A stretch of DNA of 64,000 bases from Solilutibacter pythonis (GCF_003697345.1 NZ_RFLY01000002.1:124001-188000); one strand, 5' to 3'; positions 1-9,072 are shown, counted from the stretch's first letter. The notes: generated by a model not told the origin, from the sequence alone. Numbers and translations: made by a program.

Positions 1-74
1 ACTCGGTGGATCGCGGCGAGCGCATCGACGCATTGCTGCGCGATCTGCCCGATACGAGCGGCCAACAGGAATGA
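1..74 (+). CDS. rbfA: Ribosome-binding factor A, C-terminal end (partial)
   Basis: Only the last 23 codons are inside the window, ending at the TGA at 72-74. The residues (SVDRGERIDALLRDLP and following) fit the end of RbfA, a KH-fold factor needed for late 30S maturation and 16S 5'-end processing. The assignment rests mainly on position: rbfA directly precedes truB in most gammaproteobacteria, normally in the nusA-infB-rbfA-truB-rpsO-pnp cluster. A terminator-like hairpin starts three bases after the stop. Confidence 0.75.
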   Translation, partial: SVDRGERIDALLRDLPDTSGQQE

Positions 75-76
75 CC

Positions 77-107
77 GACGCCGGGTTCGCCCGGCGTCTT
101 CGTTTTC
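77..107 (+). terminator. Intrinsic terminator after rbfA
   Basis: A perfect 9-bp stem (77-85 with 90-98) closes a TTCG tetraloop and is followed by a T-rich tract at 97-107. It lies between rbfA and truB, so truB probably depends partly on its own promoter immediately downstream. Confidence 0.75.
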
Positions 108-113
108 GTCGCC

Positions 114-119
114 TACAAT
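114..119 (+). promoter_or_regulatory. -10 box just upstream of truB (leaderless candidate)
   Basis: TACAAT lies 7 bases before the truB ATG at 127, so a transcript starting at the usual distance would begin at or next to the start codon. No convincing -35 element is visible; the -35 region falls in the terminator hairpin. No Shine-Dalgarno sequence precedes the ATG. Confidence 0.45.
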
Positions 120-126
120 TTTCCGC

Positions 127-1077
127 ATGTCGAAACCGCGTACCCGCCACCGCTTCCGCAAACTGCACGGCATACTGCTGCTGGACAAGGCCAGCGGCCC
201 CAGCTCCAATCAGGCCTTGCAACGGGTGCGTCACCTGTTCCGCGCCGAGAAAGCCGGGCATACCGGCGCGCTCGACCCCCTGGCCACCGGCCTTCTGCCG
301 ATCTGTTTTGGCGAGGCGACCAAGATTGCCGGCGGGCTGCTGGGCGCGCGCAAAGCCTACGAGACCGTGGCCCGGCTCGGCGTCACCACCGATACCGACG
401 ACGCCGAGGGCGAAGCGTTGCGCGAACGCCCGGTGCCAGCGCTCGACATCGCCACCATCGATGCCGCCTTGGCGGCGCTCAGCGGCCGTATCCGGCAGGT
501 GCCGCCGATCTATTCGGCACTCAAGCGCGGTGGAGAGCCGCTCTATGCCAAGGCCCGGCGCGGCGAGACGATCGAGATCGAGCCGCGCGAGGTGGATGTC
601 CACGAATTCAGCTTGCAATCGTCGGCCGATCTGCTCGACCCGGCACCCAAGCTGCGCTTGCATGTGGAATGCGGCAGCGGCACCTATGTACGCGCGTTGG
701 TACGCGACCTGGGCGAACTGCTCGGCTGCGGCGCGCACGTCGCCGAACTGCGTCGGCTCTGGGTCGATCCTTTTCGCGAACCACGAATGTGGACGCTACA
801 AGCGCTGGAGGCGATGGCCGAACGCGGTGAACATCATCTCGACGCTTGCGTGCTGCCGATCGAAGCCGGGATGGTGGCCTGGCCCGAGGTGCGGCTGAGC
901 GAGGCGCAGGCAGTGAAATTCGGGCAAGGCCAGAAATTGAAAGGCCCCTTCCGCTGCCGTGGAGAAGTCGTGGCCTGCGACACCGAAGGCCGCGCGCTCG
1001 GCCTGGCCCAGGTGGACGAAACCGGCGACCTGCGTGGCAAGCGCCTGTTTGCCTGGGCCGCGGGCGGCCCGGTCTGA
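127..1077 (+). CDS. truB: tRNA pseudouridine(55) synthase TruB
   Basis: Isomerises U55 to pseudouridine in the T-loop of nearly all tRNAs and acts as a tRNA chaperone. The 316 residues match the usual length. The family signature GALDPLATG is near the N-terminus, with the catalytic Asp at residue 50, followed by the KxYxxxxRLG segment of the second family motif (residues 78-88). The C-terminal part is the divergent PUA-like region. The ATG at 127 gives the typical short N-terminus (KLHGILLLDK) and lies immediately behind a -10-like box. Neighbours rbfA, rpsO and pnp are the usual company. Confidence 0.97.
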   Translation: MSKPRTRHRFRKLHGILLLDKASGPSSNQALQRVRHLFRAEKAGHTGALDPLATGLLPICFGEATKIAGGLLGARKAYETVARLGVTTDTDDAEGEALRERPVPALDIATIDAALAALSGRIRQVPPIYSALKRGGEPLYAKARRGETIEIEPREVDVHEFSLQSSADLLDPAPKLRLHVECGSGTYVRALVRDLGELLGCGAHVAELRRLWVDPFREPRMWTLQALEAMAERGEHHLDACVLPIEAGMVAWPEVRLSEAQAVKFGQGQKLKGPFRCRGEVVACDTEGRALGLAQVDETGDLRGKRLFAWAAGGPV

Positions 1078-1132
1078 GCCTGGTCCTTCCGCTTGGCGCT
1101 ATAGTCGCCGGTTTCCCGGCGGAGTCGGCGTC

Positions 1133-1300
1133 ATGTATCGCCCATTCGTTGTTTTCGTGCCTGTTCTCGCTCTTTGTCCGTCTTGTCCCGGCCGTGGCCA
1201 GGCAGCCGCCGTCAAGGCGATGAATGACGTGATGGCGCGGGCCGGGCGGCTCAACGCGGGCATGCCGCGGGCGGCCGACGATGCCGGGAACGGCGGTTGA
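1133..1300 (+). CDS. Possible small secreted or membrane peptide
   Basis: A 55-codon frame with a hydrophobic start (MYRPFVVFVPVLAL) ending in a small-residue stretch, as in a signal peptide, and a polar remainder. I recognise no family. A TATAGT -10-like box lies about 30 bases upstream. Its TGA (1298-1300) overlaps the TTG start of the following transporter by two bases, an arrangement that would allow translational coupling. It could equally be a chance frame in GC-rich DNA; the product is unknown. Confidence 0.3.
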   Translation: MYRPFVVFVPVLALCPSCPGRGQAAAVKAMNDVMARAGRLNAGMPRAADDAGNGG

Positions 1301-2202
1301 GCACCGATACGACGACGCGTCCGCGTGGCGGCTGGGGCGAGGTCCTGCTGACCGCGCTGGCGCCGGTGATCTGGGGCACCACTTACATCGTCACCACCGA
1401 ACTGCTGCCGCCCGGCAAGCCGTTCACCGCGGCCCTGCTGCGGGTACTGCCGGCCGGCCTGTTGCTGGTGGCATGGACACGCTGCCGGCCTGGTCCGTCC
1501 GCCTTGCTGAAGTTGCTGGCGTTGGGGGCGCTCAACATCACCGTGTTCCAAGCCCTGCTGTTCGTGGCCGCGTACCGGCTGCCGGGGGGGCTGGCGGCCG
1601 TGCTCGGCGCGATCCAGCCGCTGATCGTGATGGCATTGATCTGGGCTTTCGATAGCCGAAAGCCACGGATTTTCGCGGTGCTCGCGGCATCGATGGGAAT
1701 CGTCGGCATGGTGATGCTCTTGCTGGCGCCGGGCGCGCGCTGGGATGCCATCGGTGTGCTGGCGGCGCTCGCCGGTGCCGTCTGCATGGCCGTCGGCACC
1801 TGGCTCATCCAGCGTTGGCGCCTGCCGATGCCGGTGCTGGCCCTGACCGGCTGGCAGTTGTTGCTTGGCGGTCTGCTGCTGTTGCCGCTGGTGCTGGCGG
1901 GCGAGGGATGGCCCGCGGCGATGACGCCGCGCCATCTCCTGGGGTATGGCTATCTCTGCCTGTTCGGGGCGGTGATTTCCTATGCCCTGTGGTTCCGTGG
2001 CCTGACCCGGTTATCGCCGGTGGCGGTGGCCTCGCTTGGCTTGCTGAGCCCGCTGAGCGCGGTGCTGATCGGCTGGATATGGCTTGGCGAGGCCATGCGC
2101 GGCTGGTCGATGCTGGGGATGGTGACGGTACTGGCCAGCGTGATCGCGGTGCAGCGGGCGATGCGCGACCTCCGTTTGCCAGCGACCGAGCCGCAACGAT
2201 GA
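1297..2202 (+). CDS. EamA/DMT-family transporter (RhaT/YdcZ-like exporter)
   Basis: A 301-residue inner-membrane protein with ten predicted helices in two EamA repeats (about residues 15-145 and 155-290). The first helix carries the characteristic APVIWGTTY motif. Family members export amino acids, purines or other small metabolites; the substrate cannot be told from sequence. The start chosen is TTG at 1297, because it gives a full first helix and no in-frame ATG exists nearby. It overlaps the stop of a tiny upstream frame. The last base of its stop is inside the first unit of the 8-bp tandem array. Confidence 0.85.
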   Translation: MSTDTTTRPRGGWGEVLLTALAPVIWGTTYIVTTELLPPGKPFTAALLRVLPAGLLLVAWTRCRPGPSALLKLLALGALNITVFQALLFVAAYRLPGGLAAVLGAIQPLIVMALIWAFDSRKPRIFAVLAASMGIVGMVMLLLAPGARWDAIGVLAALAGAVCMAVGTWLIQRWRLPMPVLALTGWQLLLGGLLLLPLVLAGEGWPAAMTPRHLLGYGYLCLFGAVISYALWFRGLTRLSPVAVASLGLLSPLSAVLIGWIWLGEAMRGWSMLGMVTVLASVIAVQRAMRDLRLPATEPQR

Positions 2203-2304
2203 TCGCCGGATCGCCGGATCGCCGGATCGCCGGATCGCCGGATCGCCGGATCGTCGGATCGTCGGATCGTCGGATCGTCGGATCGTCGGATCGTCGGATC
2301 GTCG
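2201..2304. repeat. Octanucleotide tandem array, 13 units in two blocks
   Basis: Thirteen perfect 8-bp units: six GATCGCCG followed by seven GATCGTCG, then a degenerate fourteenth. The two unit types differ by one C/T and are not interspersed. The array begins at the stop codon of the EamA gene and ends about 40 bases before the rpsO promoter. With an 8-bp period it cycles through all three frames and stays open on both strands, so apparent coding here is an artefact. Confidence 0.97.
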
Positions 2305-2346
2305 GATCGCCCGACGCCATGGCTTGACCTCGGGCACAGTGCCGCC

Positions 2347-2375
2347 TTGCCCGGCATCTTCATCGGGGCTACAAT
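2347..2375 (+). promoter_or_regulatory. Sigma-70 promoter of rpsO
   Basis: TTGCCC (2347-2352) and TACAAT (2370-2375) are separated by exactly 17 bases. The predicted transcript has a leader of about 120 nt before the rpsO ATG, long enough for the S15 autoregulatory structure known in other bacteria, though I could not confirm a specific fold. Confidence 0.75.
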
Positions 2376-2499
2376 TCGCGCGCCGTTTTTTCGGCGATTT
2401 TCAATCATCACAGTTCGCGGCGAACCCGCGGTGCGCCCCCTGAAGCCCATGGCGGACAGGGCGTTCCTGTGGATTCCGCATCTACCAAGAGAGACGTTC

Positions 2500-2760
2500 A
2501 TGTCCATCGACACCGCCAAAGTCATCGAAGACAACAAGCGCGGCGCCAACGACACCGGTTCGCCGGAAGTCCAGGTCGCCCTGCTCACCGCGCGCATCCA
2601 GCAGCTCACCGAGCACTTCAAGGTGCACAAGCAGGATCACCACAGCCGTCGCGGCCTGCTCAAGCTGGTCAATCGCCGTCGCAGCCTGCTCGATTATCTG
2701 CATCGCAAGGACGCCGAGCGCTATAAGGCCTTGATTCAGAAGCTGGGTCTGCGTCGCTAA
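2500..2760 (+). CDS. rpsO: 30S ribosomal protein S15
   Basis: An 86-residue protein that binds 16S rRNA helices 20-22 and organises the platform of the 30S subunit. The conserved segments [14 protein letters not shown] and [15 protein letters not shown] are intact. The ATG at 2500 follows an AGAGAG Shine-Dalgarno sequence; the frame is open further upstream but only this start gives family length. It is followed by a strong terminator and then pnp, as in most gammaproteobacteria. Confidence 0.98.
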   Translation: MSIDTAKVIEDNKRGANDTGSPEVQVALLTARIQQLTEHFKVHKQDHHSRRGLLKLVNRRRSLLDYLHRKDAERYKALIQKLGLRR

Positions 2761-2770
2761 GACTTACCCC

Positions 2771-2804
2771 AACCGCGGCGTCGAAAACGCCGCGGTTTCG
2801 TTTG
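2771..2804 (+). terminator. Intrinsic terminator after rpsO
   Basis: A perfect 10-bp GC-rich stem (2771-2780 with 2788-2797) with a 7-base loop, followed by the T-rich tail TTTCGTTTG. In other gammaproteobacteria transcription partly reads through here into pnp. Confidence 0.85.
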
Positions 2805-2904
2805 TGCGTTATCGCAATATCGCCTCACCCCGCAACACACACGCCGGCCGGGCAGGGGTCCGCCGGTTCATTCGCAAGCTAGCGCAAGCATCCAAGGAAC
2901 ACAC

Positions 2905-5013
2905 GTGGCCAAAATCACCAAGACCTTCCAGTACGGCGGCAAGACCGTCACCCTTGAAACCGGCGAAGTCGCCCGCCAGGCCGGTGGCGCAGTCATCGTG
3001 TCCTGCGAAGGCACCGTGGTGCTCGCCACGGCCGTCACCGCCAAGACGGCGCGCGAGGGGCAGGACTTCTTTCCGCTGACGGTCGACTACCAGGAGAAGT
3101 TCTATGCTGGCGGTCGCATTCCCGGCGGCTTCTTCAAGCGCGAAGGTCGTCCGACCGAGAAGGAAACCCTGATCAGCCGTCTGATCGATCGCCCGATCCG
3201 CCCGCTGTTCCCCGAGGAATACCGTAACGAAGTCCAGATCATCGCGCAGCTGGTCTCGCTGAACCCGGAAGTGGAAGGTGACGTATTGGCGATGATCGGC
3301 GCCTCCGCCGCGCTGTCGCTGTGCGGCTCGCCGTTCCAGGGCCCGATCGGCGCGGCCAAGGTCGGCTACAAGAACGGCCAGTACCTGCTGAACGCGGGTG
3401 TCGAGGCGATGAAGGATTCTGAGTTGGAGCTGGTCGTCGCCGGTACCCGCGACGCCGTGCTGATGGTCGAATCCGAAGCCAAGGAGCTTTCCGAGGACGT
3501 GATGCTGGGCGCGGTCATGGCCGGCCACCGCGAGTTGCAGAGCGCCATCAATGCCATCAACGAGATGGTGGCCGAAGCCGGTGTCGAACCGTCCGGCTGG
3601 GAAGCCCCGGCCAAGAACGAAAACCTGATTGGCGAGTTGGTCGGCAACATCGGCGACAAGCTGAAGAGCGCCTTCGCCATCATCGACAAGCTGGATCGCC
3701 GCGATGCCATCAACACGCTGCGCCAGGACATCGCCGACCATCTGTCGCCGAAGGTCGAGGCCGAAGGCTGGAAGATCGCCGACTTGTTCAAGGAATTCGG
3801 CGAGCAGGAATACCAGACCATGCGCCAGTCGGTACTGTCCACCAAGAAGCGTATCGACGGCCGCGGCCTGACCGACGTCCGCCCGATCAGCTGCAAGATC
3901 GGCGTACTGCCGCGCGTTCACGGCTCGGCGCTGTTTACCCGCGGCGAAACCCAGGCACTGGTCATCACCACGCTGGGCACCGCCCGCGATGGCCAGGTCA
4001 TCGACGACGTGGCCGGCGAGTGGAAGGAGAACTTCCTGTTCCATTACAACTTCCCGCCCTACTCGGTGGGCGAGACCGGCCGCTTCGGCGCGCCCAAGCG
4101 CCGCGAAATCGGCCATGGCCGCCTCGCCAAGCGCGGCGTGCTGGCGATGATGCCGAGCATCGAGGAATTCCCCTACACCGTGCGCGTGGTTTCCGAAATC
4201 ACCGAATCGAACGGCTCCTCGTCGATGGCTTCGGTCTGCGGCTCCTCCCTGGCGCTGATGGACGCCGGCGTGCCGGTGAAACGTCCGGTCGCGGGCATCG
4301 CCATGGGCCTGGTGAAGGAAGGCAACGATTTCGTCGTGCTGTCCGACATCCTTGGCGACGAGGACCACCTCGGCGACATGGACTTCAAGGTGGCGGGCTC
4401 CGAGGCCGGCATCACCGCGCTGCAGATGGACATCAAGATTCAGGGCATCACCGAGGAAATCATGAAGGTGGCGCTGGCGCAGGCGAAGGAAGGCCGCCTG
4501 CATATCCTGGGCGAGATGGCCAAGGCGATCACCGCGCCGCGCGACGAATTGTCCGAGTACGCGCCGCGTCTGTTGACCATCAAGATTCACCCGGACAAGA
4601 TCCGCGAAGTGATCGGCAAGGGCGGTGCGACCATCCAGGGCATCACCAAGGAAACCGGCACCCAGATCGACATCCAGGACGACGGCACGATCACCATCGC
4701 CTCGGTCAACAACGCCGCCGCGCTGGCCGCCAAGGCGCGCATCGAACAGATCACCAGCGATGTCGAGCCGGGCCGCATCTACGAAGGCAAAGTGGCCAAG
4801 ATCATGGATTTCGGCGCTTTCGTGACCATCCTGCCGGGCAAGGACGGCCTGGTGCACGTTTCGCAGATCTCCAACGAGCGCGTCGAGAAAGTCAGCGACA
4901 AGCTCAAGGAAGGCGACGTGGTCAAGGTCAAGGTGCTGGAGGTCGACAAGCAGGGCCGCATCCGCCTGTCGATGAAGGCAGTGGAAGAAGGCGAAGGCGC
5001 GCCGGCCGAATAA
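2905..5013 (+). CDS. pnp: Polyribonucleotide nucleotidyltransferase (PNPase)
   Basis: A 702-residue phosphorolytic 3'-5' exoribonuclease that also adds tails to RNA; it forms a trimer and joins the degradosome. Domain order is RNase PH-like 1 (about 10-145), helical linker, RNase PH-like 2 (about 310-545), KH (about 555-615, with [10 protein letters not shown]) and S1 (about 620-690, [12 protein letters not shown]). The start is GTG at 2905 after an AAGGAA Shine-Dalgarno; the leader between the rpsO terminator and this start is about 100 nt. Length and all domains are normal. Confidence 0.98.
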   Translation: MAKITKTFQYGGKTVTLETGEVARQAGGAVIVSCEGTVVLATAVTAKTAREGQDFFPLTVDYQEKFYAGGRIPGGFFKREGRPTEKETLISRLIDRPIRPLFPEEYRNEVQIIAQLVSLNPEVEGDVLAMIGASAALSLCGSPFQGPIGAAKVGYKNGQYLLNAGVEAMKDSELELVVAGTRDAVLMVESEAKELSEDVMLGAVMAGHRELQSAINAINEMVAEAGVEPSGWEAPAKNENLIGELVGNIGDKLKSAFAIIDKLDRRDAINTLRQDIADHLSPKVEAEGWKIADLFKEFGEQEYQTMRQSVLSTKKRIDGRGLTDVRPISCKIGVLPRVHGSALFTRGETQALVITTLGTARDGQVIDDVAGEWKENFLFHYNFPPYSVGETGRFGAPKRREIGHGRLAKRGVLAMMPSIEEFPYTVRVVSEITESNGSSSMASVCGSSLALMDAGVPVKRPVAGIAMGLVKEGNDFVVLSDILGDEDHLGDMDFKVAGSEAGITALQMDIKIQGITEEIMKVALAQAKEGRLHILGEMAKAITAPRDELSEYAPRLLTIKIHPDKIREVIGKGGATIQGITKETGTQIDIQDDGTITIASVNNAAALAAKARIEQITSDVEPGRIYEGKVAKIMDFGAFVTILPGKDGLVHVSQISNERVEKVSDKLKEGDVVKVKVLEVDKQGRIRLSMKAVEEGEGAPAE

Positions 5014-5038
5014 GCCGCGCATCATCGTCGCGTTCTCG

Positions 5039-5067
5039 GAAAGCGGGCTTCGGCCCGCTTTCTCTTT
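5039..5067 (+). terminator. Intrinsic terminator after pnp
   Basis: A perfect 10-bp stem (5039-5048 with 5053-5062) with a TTCG tetraloop and a pyrimidine-rich tail ending TCTTT. Confidence 0.85.
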
Positions 5068-5265
5068 GCCGGCGCGATGTTGGTGATTCGTCGTTGCGGG
5101 CCGGGGGCGGGATCGTTGGCGGTCCGTGTTTGCCTGACCATGCGCGGGCCTGATTCGGCCGGTTTCCGGCCGTGGCGCGTGACTTCGCGCGCGCCCTCGC
5201 GTCACCGCCTCGCGCCGACGTTGGCGCCGGTATGCTTGTGCCATCGAATACCGATGCGATCCAAG

Positions 5266-5883
5266 ATGAAACAACGTCATTTCTCCATGCTGCGCGATTT
5301 CCACCTGGCCGATTGGTTCACCCTGGCCAATGCTTTCTGCGGTACCGGCGCGATCTTCGCCGCGATGCGCTTCCTGCAAGATGGCGTGGTGCGCGATCTT
5401 CTGGTTGGCATGGTGTTGATCCCGCTGGCCTTCGTCTTCGACGCGCTCGATGGCCGCATCGCCCGCTGGCGCAGAGTAGCTTCGACGCTGGGGCGGGAAC
5501 TGGATTCGCTGGCCGACGTGATTTCCTTCGGCGTGGCACCGGCCGCGTTGGCCTATGCCTGCGGCATGCAGGGCGGCTGGGATTGGGCGGTGCTGAGTTA
5601 CTTCGTTGGCTGCGGCGTCAGCCGGCTGGCGCGTTACAACGTCACCGCCGAGCGGCTTTCCGGGGACGAGGGCAAAGTCAGGCATTTCGAGGGCACGCCG
5701 ATACCGACCAGTCTGGCGCTGGTGATCGTACTGGCGGTGGCCGTGTGGCAGGGCGCGCTTGGCGAGCGGCTTTGGTTCGGCGTGGTCGAACTGGGGCCAT
5801 GGCAACTGCATCCGTTGGTGCTGATGTTCGCCGTTTCCGGCTCGCTGATGATCAGCAAGACGCTGCGCATCCCCAAGCCCTGA
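5266..5883 (+). CDS. pssA: CDP-diacylglycerol--serine O-phosphatidyltransferase
   Basis: An inner-membrane CDP-alcohol phosphatidyltransferase of 205 residues, predicted to make phosphatidylserine, the precursor of phosphatidylethanolamine. The family signature DG-x2-AR-x8-G-x3-D-x3-D is complete (DALDGRIAR, then GRELDSLAD), so all metal-binding and catalytic aspartates are present. About six hydrophobic helices follow. The substrate is inferred from similarity to Bacillus-type PssA; PgsA-like relatives share the motif. Start is uncertain: ATG at 5254, 5266 and 5287 are in frame. I chose 5266 (MKQRHF), just before the conserved LADWFTLANAFCG segment. Confidence 0.8.
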   Translation: MKQRHFSMLRDFHLADWFTLANAFCGTGAIFAAMRFLQDGVVRDLLVGMVLIPLAFVFDALDGRIARWRRVASTLGRELDSLADVISFGVAPAALAYACGMQGGWDWAVLSYFVGCGVSRLARYNVTAERLSGDEGKVRHFEGTPIPTSLALVIVLAVAVWQGALGERLWFGVVELGPWQLHPLVLMFAVSGSLMISKTLRIPKP

Positions 5884-5959
5884 GCGATTTCGCCGCTGCC
5901 GGGATCGCCATAATCGCGCCGCGCGCGCGTGCTAGCATCGACCCGAACACGGAGGAACT

Positions 5960-7162
5960 ATGGCGAAACAAGCGAATTGGCCGGGCGATTTCGAGGCGCT
6001 GGCACAGCAATACTGGCGTGGCTGGAACGAGATGATGCGGCAAGTCGCCGACGTGGCTCATCCATCGCCGTTCACCTCCGCGCCGGGCTTCTCGATACCG
6101 GGCTTCAATGGCCCGGCCTTTGCCGCCTCGCCGTTTTCCACGCCCGGTATCGGCGTGTCCGGCATGGGCGGCTGGCAGGACATGCTGGGGCAGTGGAGCC
6201 GGCTGGCGGCATCGTTGGGCGGGCAGCCGCAGCCCGATCTTGCCGGCACGCTCAACGATACTTTCGGCCGCTTCCAGTCCCAGGCCGGTAACTGGTACGG
6301 ACGCATGCAGCAACTGGCCGCGCAAGTGGCTGGGCAGGGCATGGGCGCGGCCGAGATCGCCGCCAAGTGGAAGACGCTGCTGGAACAGAACGGCGAAGGC
6401 GCCTGGCTGGAAATGTTCCGCGCCATGCAGTCGCCGCAGGCGCATGGTTTCGAGCAATGGTACGAAGCGGTGCAGCCGTTGCTGGCCGGCTGGCGCAGCG
6501 AGGCGCGTGGCTGGCTTGGCCTGCCGACCATGGGCCTGGCCCGGGAGCATCAGGAGCGCTTGCAGAAATTGATGCAGGCCCAACTCGATTATCAGGACAC
6601 GCTGGCGGCGTACCGCACCGCATTGGCGCATTCGGCGCAGCGGGCCTATGAGAATTTCGAGGAAAAATTGTCGGAGCACGAAGCGCCGGGGCTGGAGATC
6701 ACCAGTGCGCGCGCCCTGTTCGATCTCTGGATCGACGCCGCCGAGGACGCCTTCTCCGAAATGGCGCTGTCGGCCGATTATCGGGAGGTCTATGGGCGGA
6801 TGGTCAATGCGCAGATGAAGCTGCGCCAGGACGTGCAAAAGGAAATCGAGCACGCCACCAGCCTGATCGGCATGCCGACCCGCACCGAGATTGAATCGGC
6901 GCACCGCAAAATTGCCGAACTGGAGCGGGCGGTGAGACGCATGCAGCGCAGCGAGGCGGCTTCGACCACGCGCGAACACGCCGCGCCAGCCAAGCACTCG
7001 TCGGCGAAGCCGGTACCGGCACGCAAGGCGGCACCGAAGCCATCCTCGGTGAAGCCCGTGGCGAAAAAAACCGTCGCCAGGAAAGCCCCTGAGAAAAATG
7101 CGACAGCGAAGAAAGCCCCCGCGCGCAAGACTCCCCAAAAAACCGTGAAACGGAACCGCTGA
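5960..7162 (+). CDS. phaE: Class III poly(3-hydroxyalkanoate) synthase subunit PhaE
   Basis: A 400-residue non-catalytic partner of PhaC in class III PHA synthases; it activates PhaC and helps polymer chain growth at the granule surface. The N-terminal part has the family's aromatic pattern (YWRGWNEMMRQ) and Gly/Pro-rich linker, the centre is helical (about 120-320), and a short coiled coil lies around residues 310-335. The last 60 residues are an Ala/Lys/Pro-rich tail with several KKTVARKAP-type repeats, histone H1-like and likely to bind nucleic acid or the granule. A GGAGG Shine-Dalgarno precedes the ATG. It ends one base before phaC. Confidence 0.88.
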   Translation: MAKQANWPGDFEALAQQYWRGWNEMMRQVADVAHPSPFTSAPGFSIPGFNGPAFAASPFSTPGIGVSGMGGWQDMLGQWSRLAASLGGQPQPDLAGTLNDTFGRFQSQAGNWYGRMQQLAAQVAGQGMGAAEIAAKWKTLLEQNGEGAWLEMFRAMQSPQAHGFEQWYEAVQPLLAGWRSEARGWLGLPTMGLAREHQERLQKLMQAQLDYQDTLAAYRTALAHSAQRAYENFEEKLSEHEAPGLEITSARALFDLWIDAAEDAFSEMALSADYREVYGRMVNAQMKLRQDVQKEIEHATSLIGMPTRTEIESAHRKIAELERAVRRMQRSEAASTTREHAAPAKHSSAKPVPARKAAPKPSSVKPVAKKTVARKAPEKNATAKKAPARKTPQKTVKRNR

Positions 7163-7163
7163 C

Positions 7164-8228
7164 ATGACCAGCCCGCTGAAGCTCACGCCCGAGGAACTCG
7201 CCAACGAGGCGATCAGGATGCAATCCAAACTGGTCAGCGGGCTGGAAACGCTGCGTGAGGTTGGCAACTTCGATTATGGCGCCACCGCTCGCGAGGAAGT
7301 CTGGCGCGACGGCAAGACCGTGTTGTACCGCTTCATCGGGCCGAAGGCGCCGCGCGCGCGCGTTCCCATCCTGGTCAGCTACGCGCTGGTCAACCGTCCC
7401 TACATGATCGACTTGCAGGACAACCGCTCGTTGGTGCGCGGCTTGCTGGAACGCGGTGAGGATGTCTACGTCATCGATTGGGGCTATCCCGACCGTTCCG
7501 ACCGCTGGCTCGATCTGGAGGACTACATCCAGCGCTTCATTGGCGGGGCGGTGGATCATCTATGCGAATCGCATGGCGTTTCAGCGGTGAATCTGCTCGG
7601 CATCTGCCAGGGCGGCGTGCTGGCGTTGTGCTATTCGGCGCTGAATCCGGCGAAGGTGCGCAATCTGATCACCATGGTCACGCCGGTCGATTTCCAGACC
7701 CCGGACAACATGCTGTCGAACTGGACGCGGGCGATGGACGTGGATCTGTTCGTGGATACGCTGGGTAACGTTCCGGCCGACCTGATGAATTTTTCCTACC
7801 TCATGTTGAAGCCGTTTAGGCTCAACCTGCAAAAGTACGTCGGCATGGTGGACATCCTCGACGATGCCAAGGCGATGGAGGACTTCCTGCGGATGGAGAA
7901 ATGGATATTCGACTCCCCCGACCAGGCCGGTGAGGCTTTCCGCCAGTTCATCAAGCAGTTCTATCAGCAAAATGGGTTGATCAACGGTGGCGTGGAAATC
8001 GGCGGGGAGGAGGTCGATCTCGGTTTCGTCGACATGCCGGTGCTCAACATCTATGCCGAGCAGGACCACCTGGTGCCGCCCGATGCTTCGCGTCCGCTGA
8101 AGGGCTTGATTGGCAGCGACGATTACACCGAACTCAGTTTCCGTGGCGGACACATCGGTATCTACGTCTCCAGCCGCGCGCAGAAGGAAGTGCCGGATAC
8201 CATCCATTCCTGGCTCAAGAAACGCTGA
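7164..8228 (+). CDS. phaC: Class III poly(3-hydroxyalkanoate) synthase subunit PhaC
   Basis: The 354-residue catalytic subunit polymerises 3-hydroxyacyl-CoA into PHA. The lipase-like box GICQGG places the nucleophile Cys at residue 148; the triad is completed by Asp301 (in AEQDHLVPP) and His330 (in GGHIGIY). These positions are one below the Allochromatium numbering, and the length is typical of class III. It starts one base after phaE, so the two are co-translated. No phaA, phaB or phasin gene is within reach, so the monomer supply is encoded elsewhere. Confidence 0.95.
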   Translation: MTSPLKLTPEELANEAIRMQSKLVSGLETLREVGNFDYGATAREEVWRDGKTVLYRFIGPKAPRARVPILVSYALVNRPYMIDLQDNRSLVRGLLERGEDVYVIDWGYPDRSDRWLDLEDYIQRFIGGAVDHLCESHGVSAVNLLGICQGGVLALCYSALNPAKVRNLITMVTPVDFQTPDNMLSNWTRAMDVDLFVDTLGNVPADLMNFSYLMLKPFRLNLQKYVGMVDILDDAKAMEDFLRMEKWIFDSPDQAGEAFRQFIKQFYQQNGLINGGVEIGGEEVDLGFVDMPVLNIYAEQDHLVPPDASRPLKGLIGSDDYTELSFRGGHIGIYVSSRAQKEVPDTIHSWLKKR

Positions 8229-8384
8229 TGCGGCCAGGCGCGATATCGGCGTTGGCGGTGAAGTGCCGGTTTCTCGGAAATAAGGCTTCCAACGCGCCCG
8301 CTCGTTCGTGGCGCGACGCGGCGCGGATGTTCGCCGATGGCCTGTCCCCGGGGGCGTGTAGGGCGTCGATACGCGCGCTATGGG

Positions 8385-8618
8385 ATGATTGAGCGCCTTC
8401 ACCAAGAGACCGCCGCCTTGTCGCATGATTCCCGACTTGCCCGCACCCGCCACGACCGCCTGATTGCCGGCGTGATGGGGGGCATTGCCCGCCGCTTCGG
8501 CTGGAACGCCACTGTGCTGCGGATCGCCTTCGTGCTGCTGTCGGTGGTTTCGGCGGCGTTCCCGGGCATCCTGGTTTATGGGGTGCTCTGGTGGCTGATG
8601 CCGCTGGATAACGATTGA
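8385..8618 (+). CDS. PspC-domain membrane protein
   Basis: A small protein with a PspC domain: a basic segment (LARTRHDRLIAGVMGGIARRFG) followed by one or two hydrophobic helices ending in LWWLMP. PspC proteins sit in the inner membrane and sense envelope stress, or act as simple membrane anchors in this short form. ATG 8385 gives 77 residues. An alternative TTG at 8418 (66 residues) has an AAGAG motif at good distance and begins just before the conserved part, so it may be the true start. The HExxH protein follows within 10 bases. Confidence 0.75.
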   Translation: MIERLHQETAALSHDSRLARTRHDRLIAGVMGGIARRFGWNATVLRIAFVLLSVVSAAFPGILVYGVLWWLMPLDND

Positions 8619-8625
8619 ATCCGTG

Positions 8626-9072
8626 ATGCCGCCTCCCGCGTCCCGCCTGTTGTTGGGGCTTGGCATGCTGTGGACGCTGCCGAATACCTTGATCGGCCTG
8701 TTGCTTGGCGCCGCCGGCCTCGCGCGCGGCGCGCATGCGCGTTGGAGCCGGGGCGAGCGGGCGCTGGTCTTCGATCGTTGGCCCTGGGGGCCGGGCGGGG
8801 CGATGACACTGGGTAATGTCATTCTCAACACCAACGATGGCCTCGATGCCGAATGCCTGAGTTATGCCCACCGCGCCGGTGAATGCGAGGAGCCGCGAAT
8901 GCGCCTGGGCGACCACGAGCGTGCCCACGTCTATCAGTACATGCTGCTGGGCCCGTTGTTCCTGCCGCTGTATTTCCTGCTTGGTGGGGTCGGCGTGCGG
9001 AACCCGCTGGAACGCGCCGCCGACCGCTATGCCCTGACCGGGCGTGGCTGGTGGCCATGGAAGGGGTGTTGA
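8626..9072 (+). CDS. Membrane protein with HExxH-like metal site, function unknown
   Basis: A 148-residue protein with an N-terminal hydrophobic segment (about 7-30), a soluble loop, then HERAH (an HExxH pattern) running straight into a hydrophobic stretch, and NPLERAADRYA near the C-terminus. HExxH followed by ExxAD is the arrangement of small membrane gluzincin-type zinc proteases, so a metal-dependent peptidase is possible, but I do not recognise a characterised family. GTG 8623 and ATG 8626 are both possible starts. It probably forms an operon with the PspC gene. Confidence 0.6.
   Translation: MPPPASRLLLGLGMLWTLPNTLIGLLLGAAGLARGAHARWSRGERALVFDRWPWGPGGAMTLGNVILNTNDGLDAECLSYAHRAGECEEPRMRLGDHERAHVYQYMLLGPLFLPLYFLLGGVGVRNPLERAADRYALTGRGWWPWKGC

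Noticed and set aside
1805-2630. Frames across the first 8-bp array (repeated DPTIRRSD or GSPDRRIA)
   Set aside because: Same artefact as the second array, partly antisense to the EamA gene.
2809-5811. 1000-codon minus-strand frame
   Set aside because: Antisense to pnp and pssA; His/Asp/Gln-rich composition is typical of shadow frames, no domain seen.
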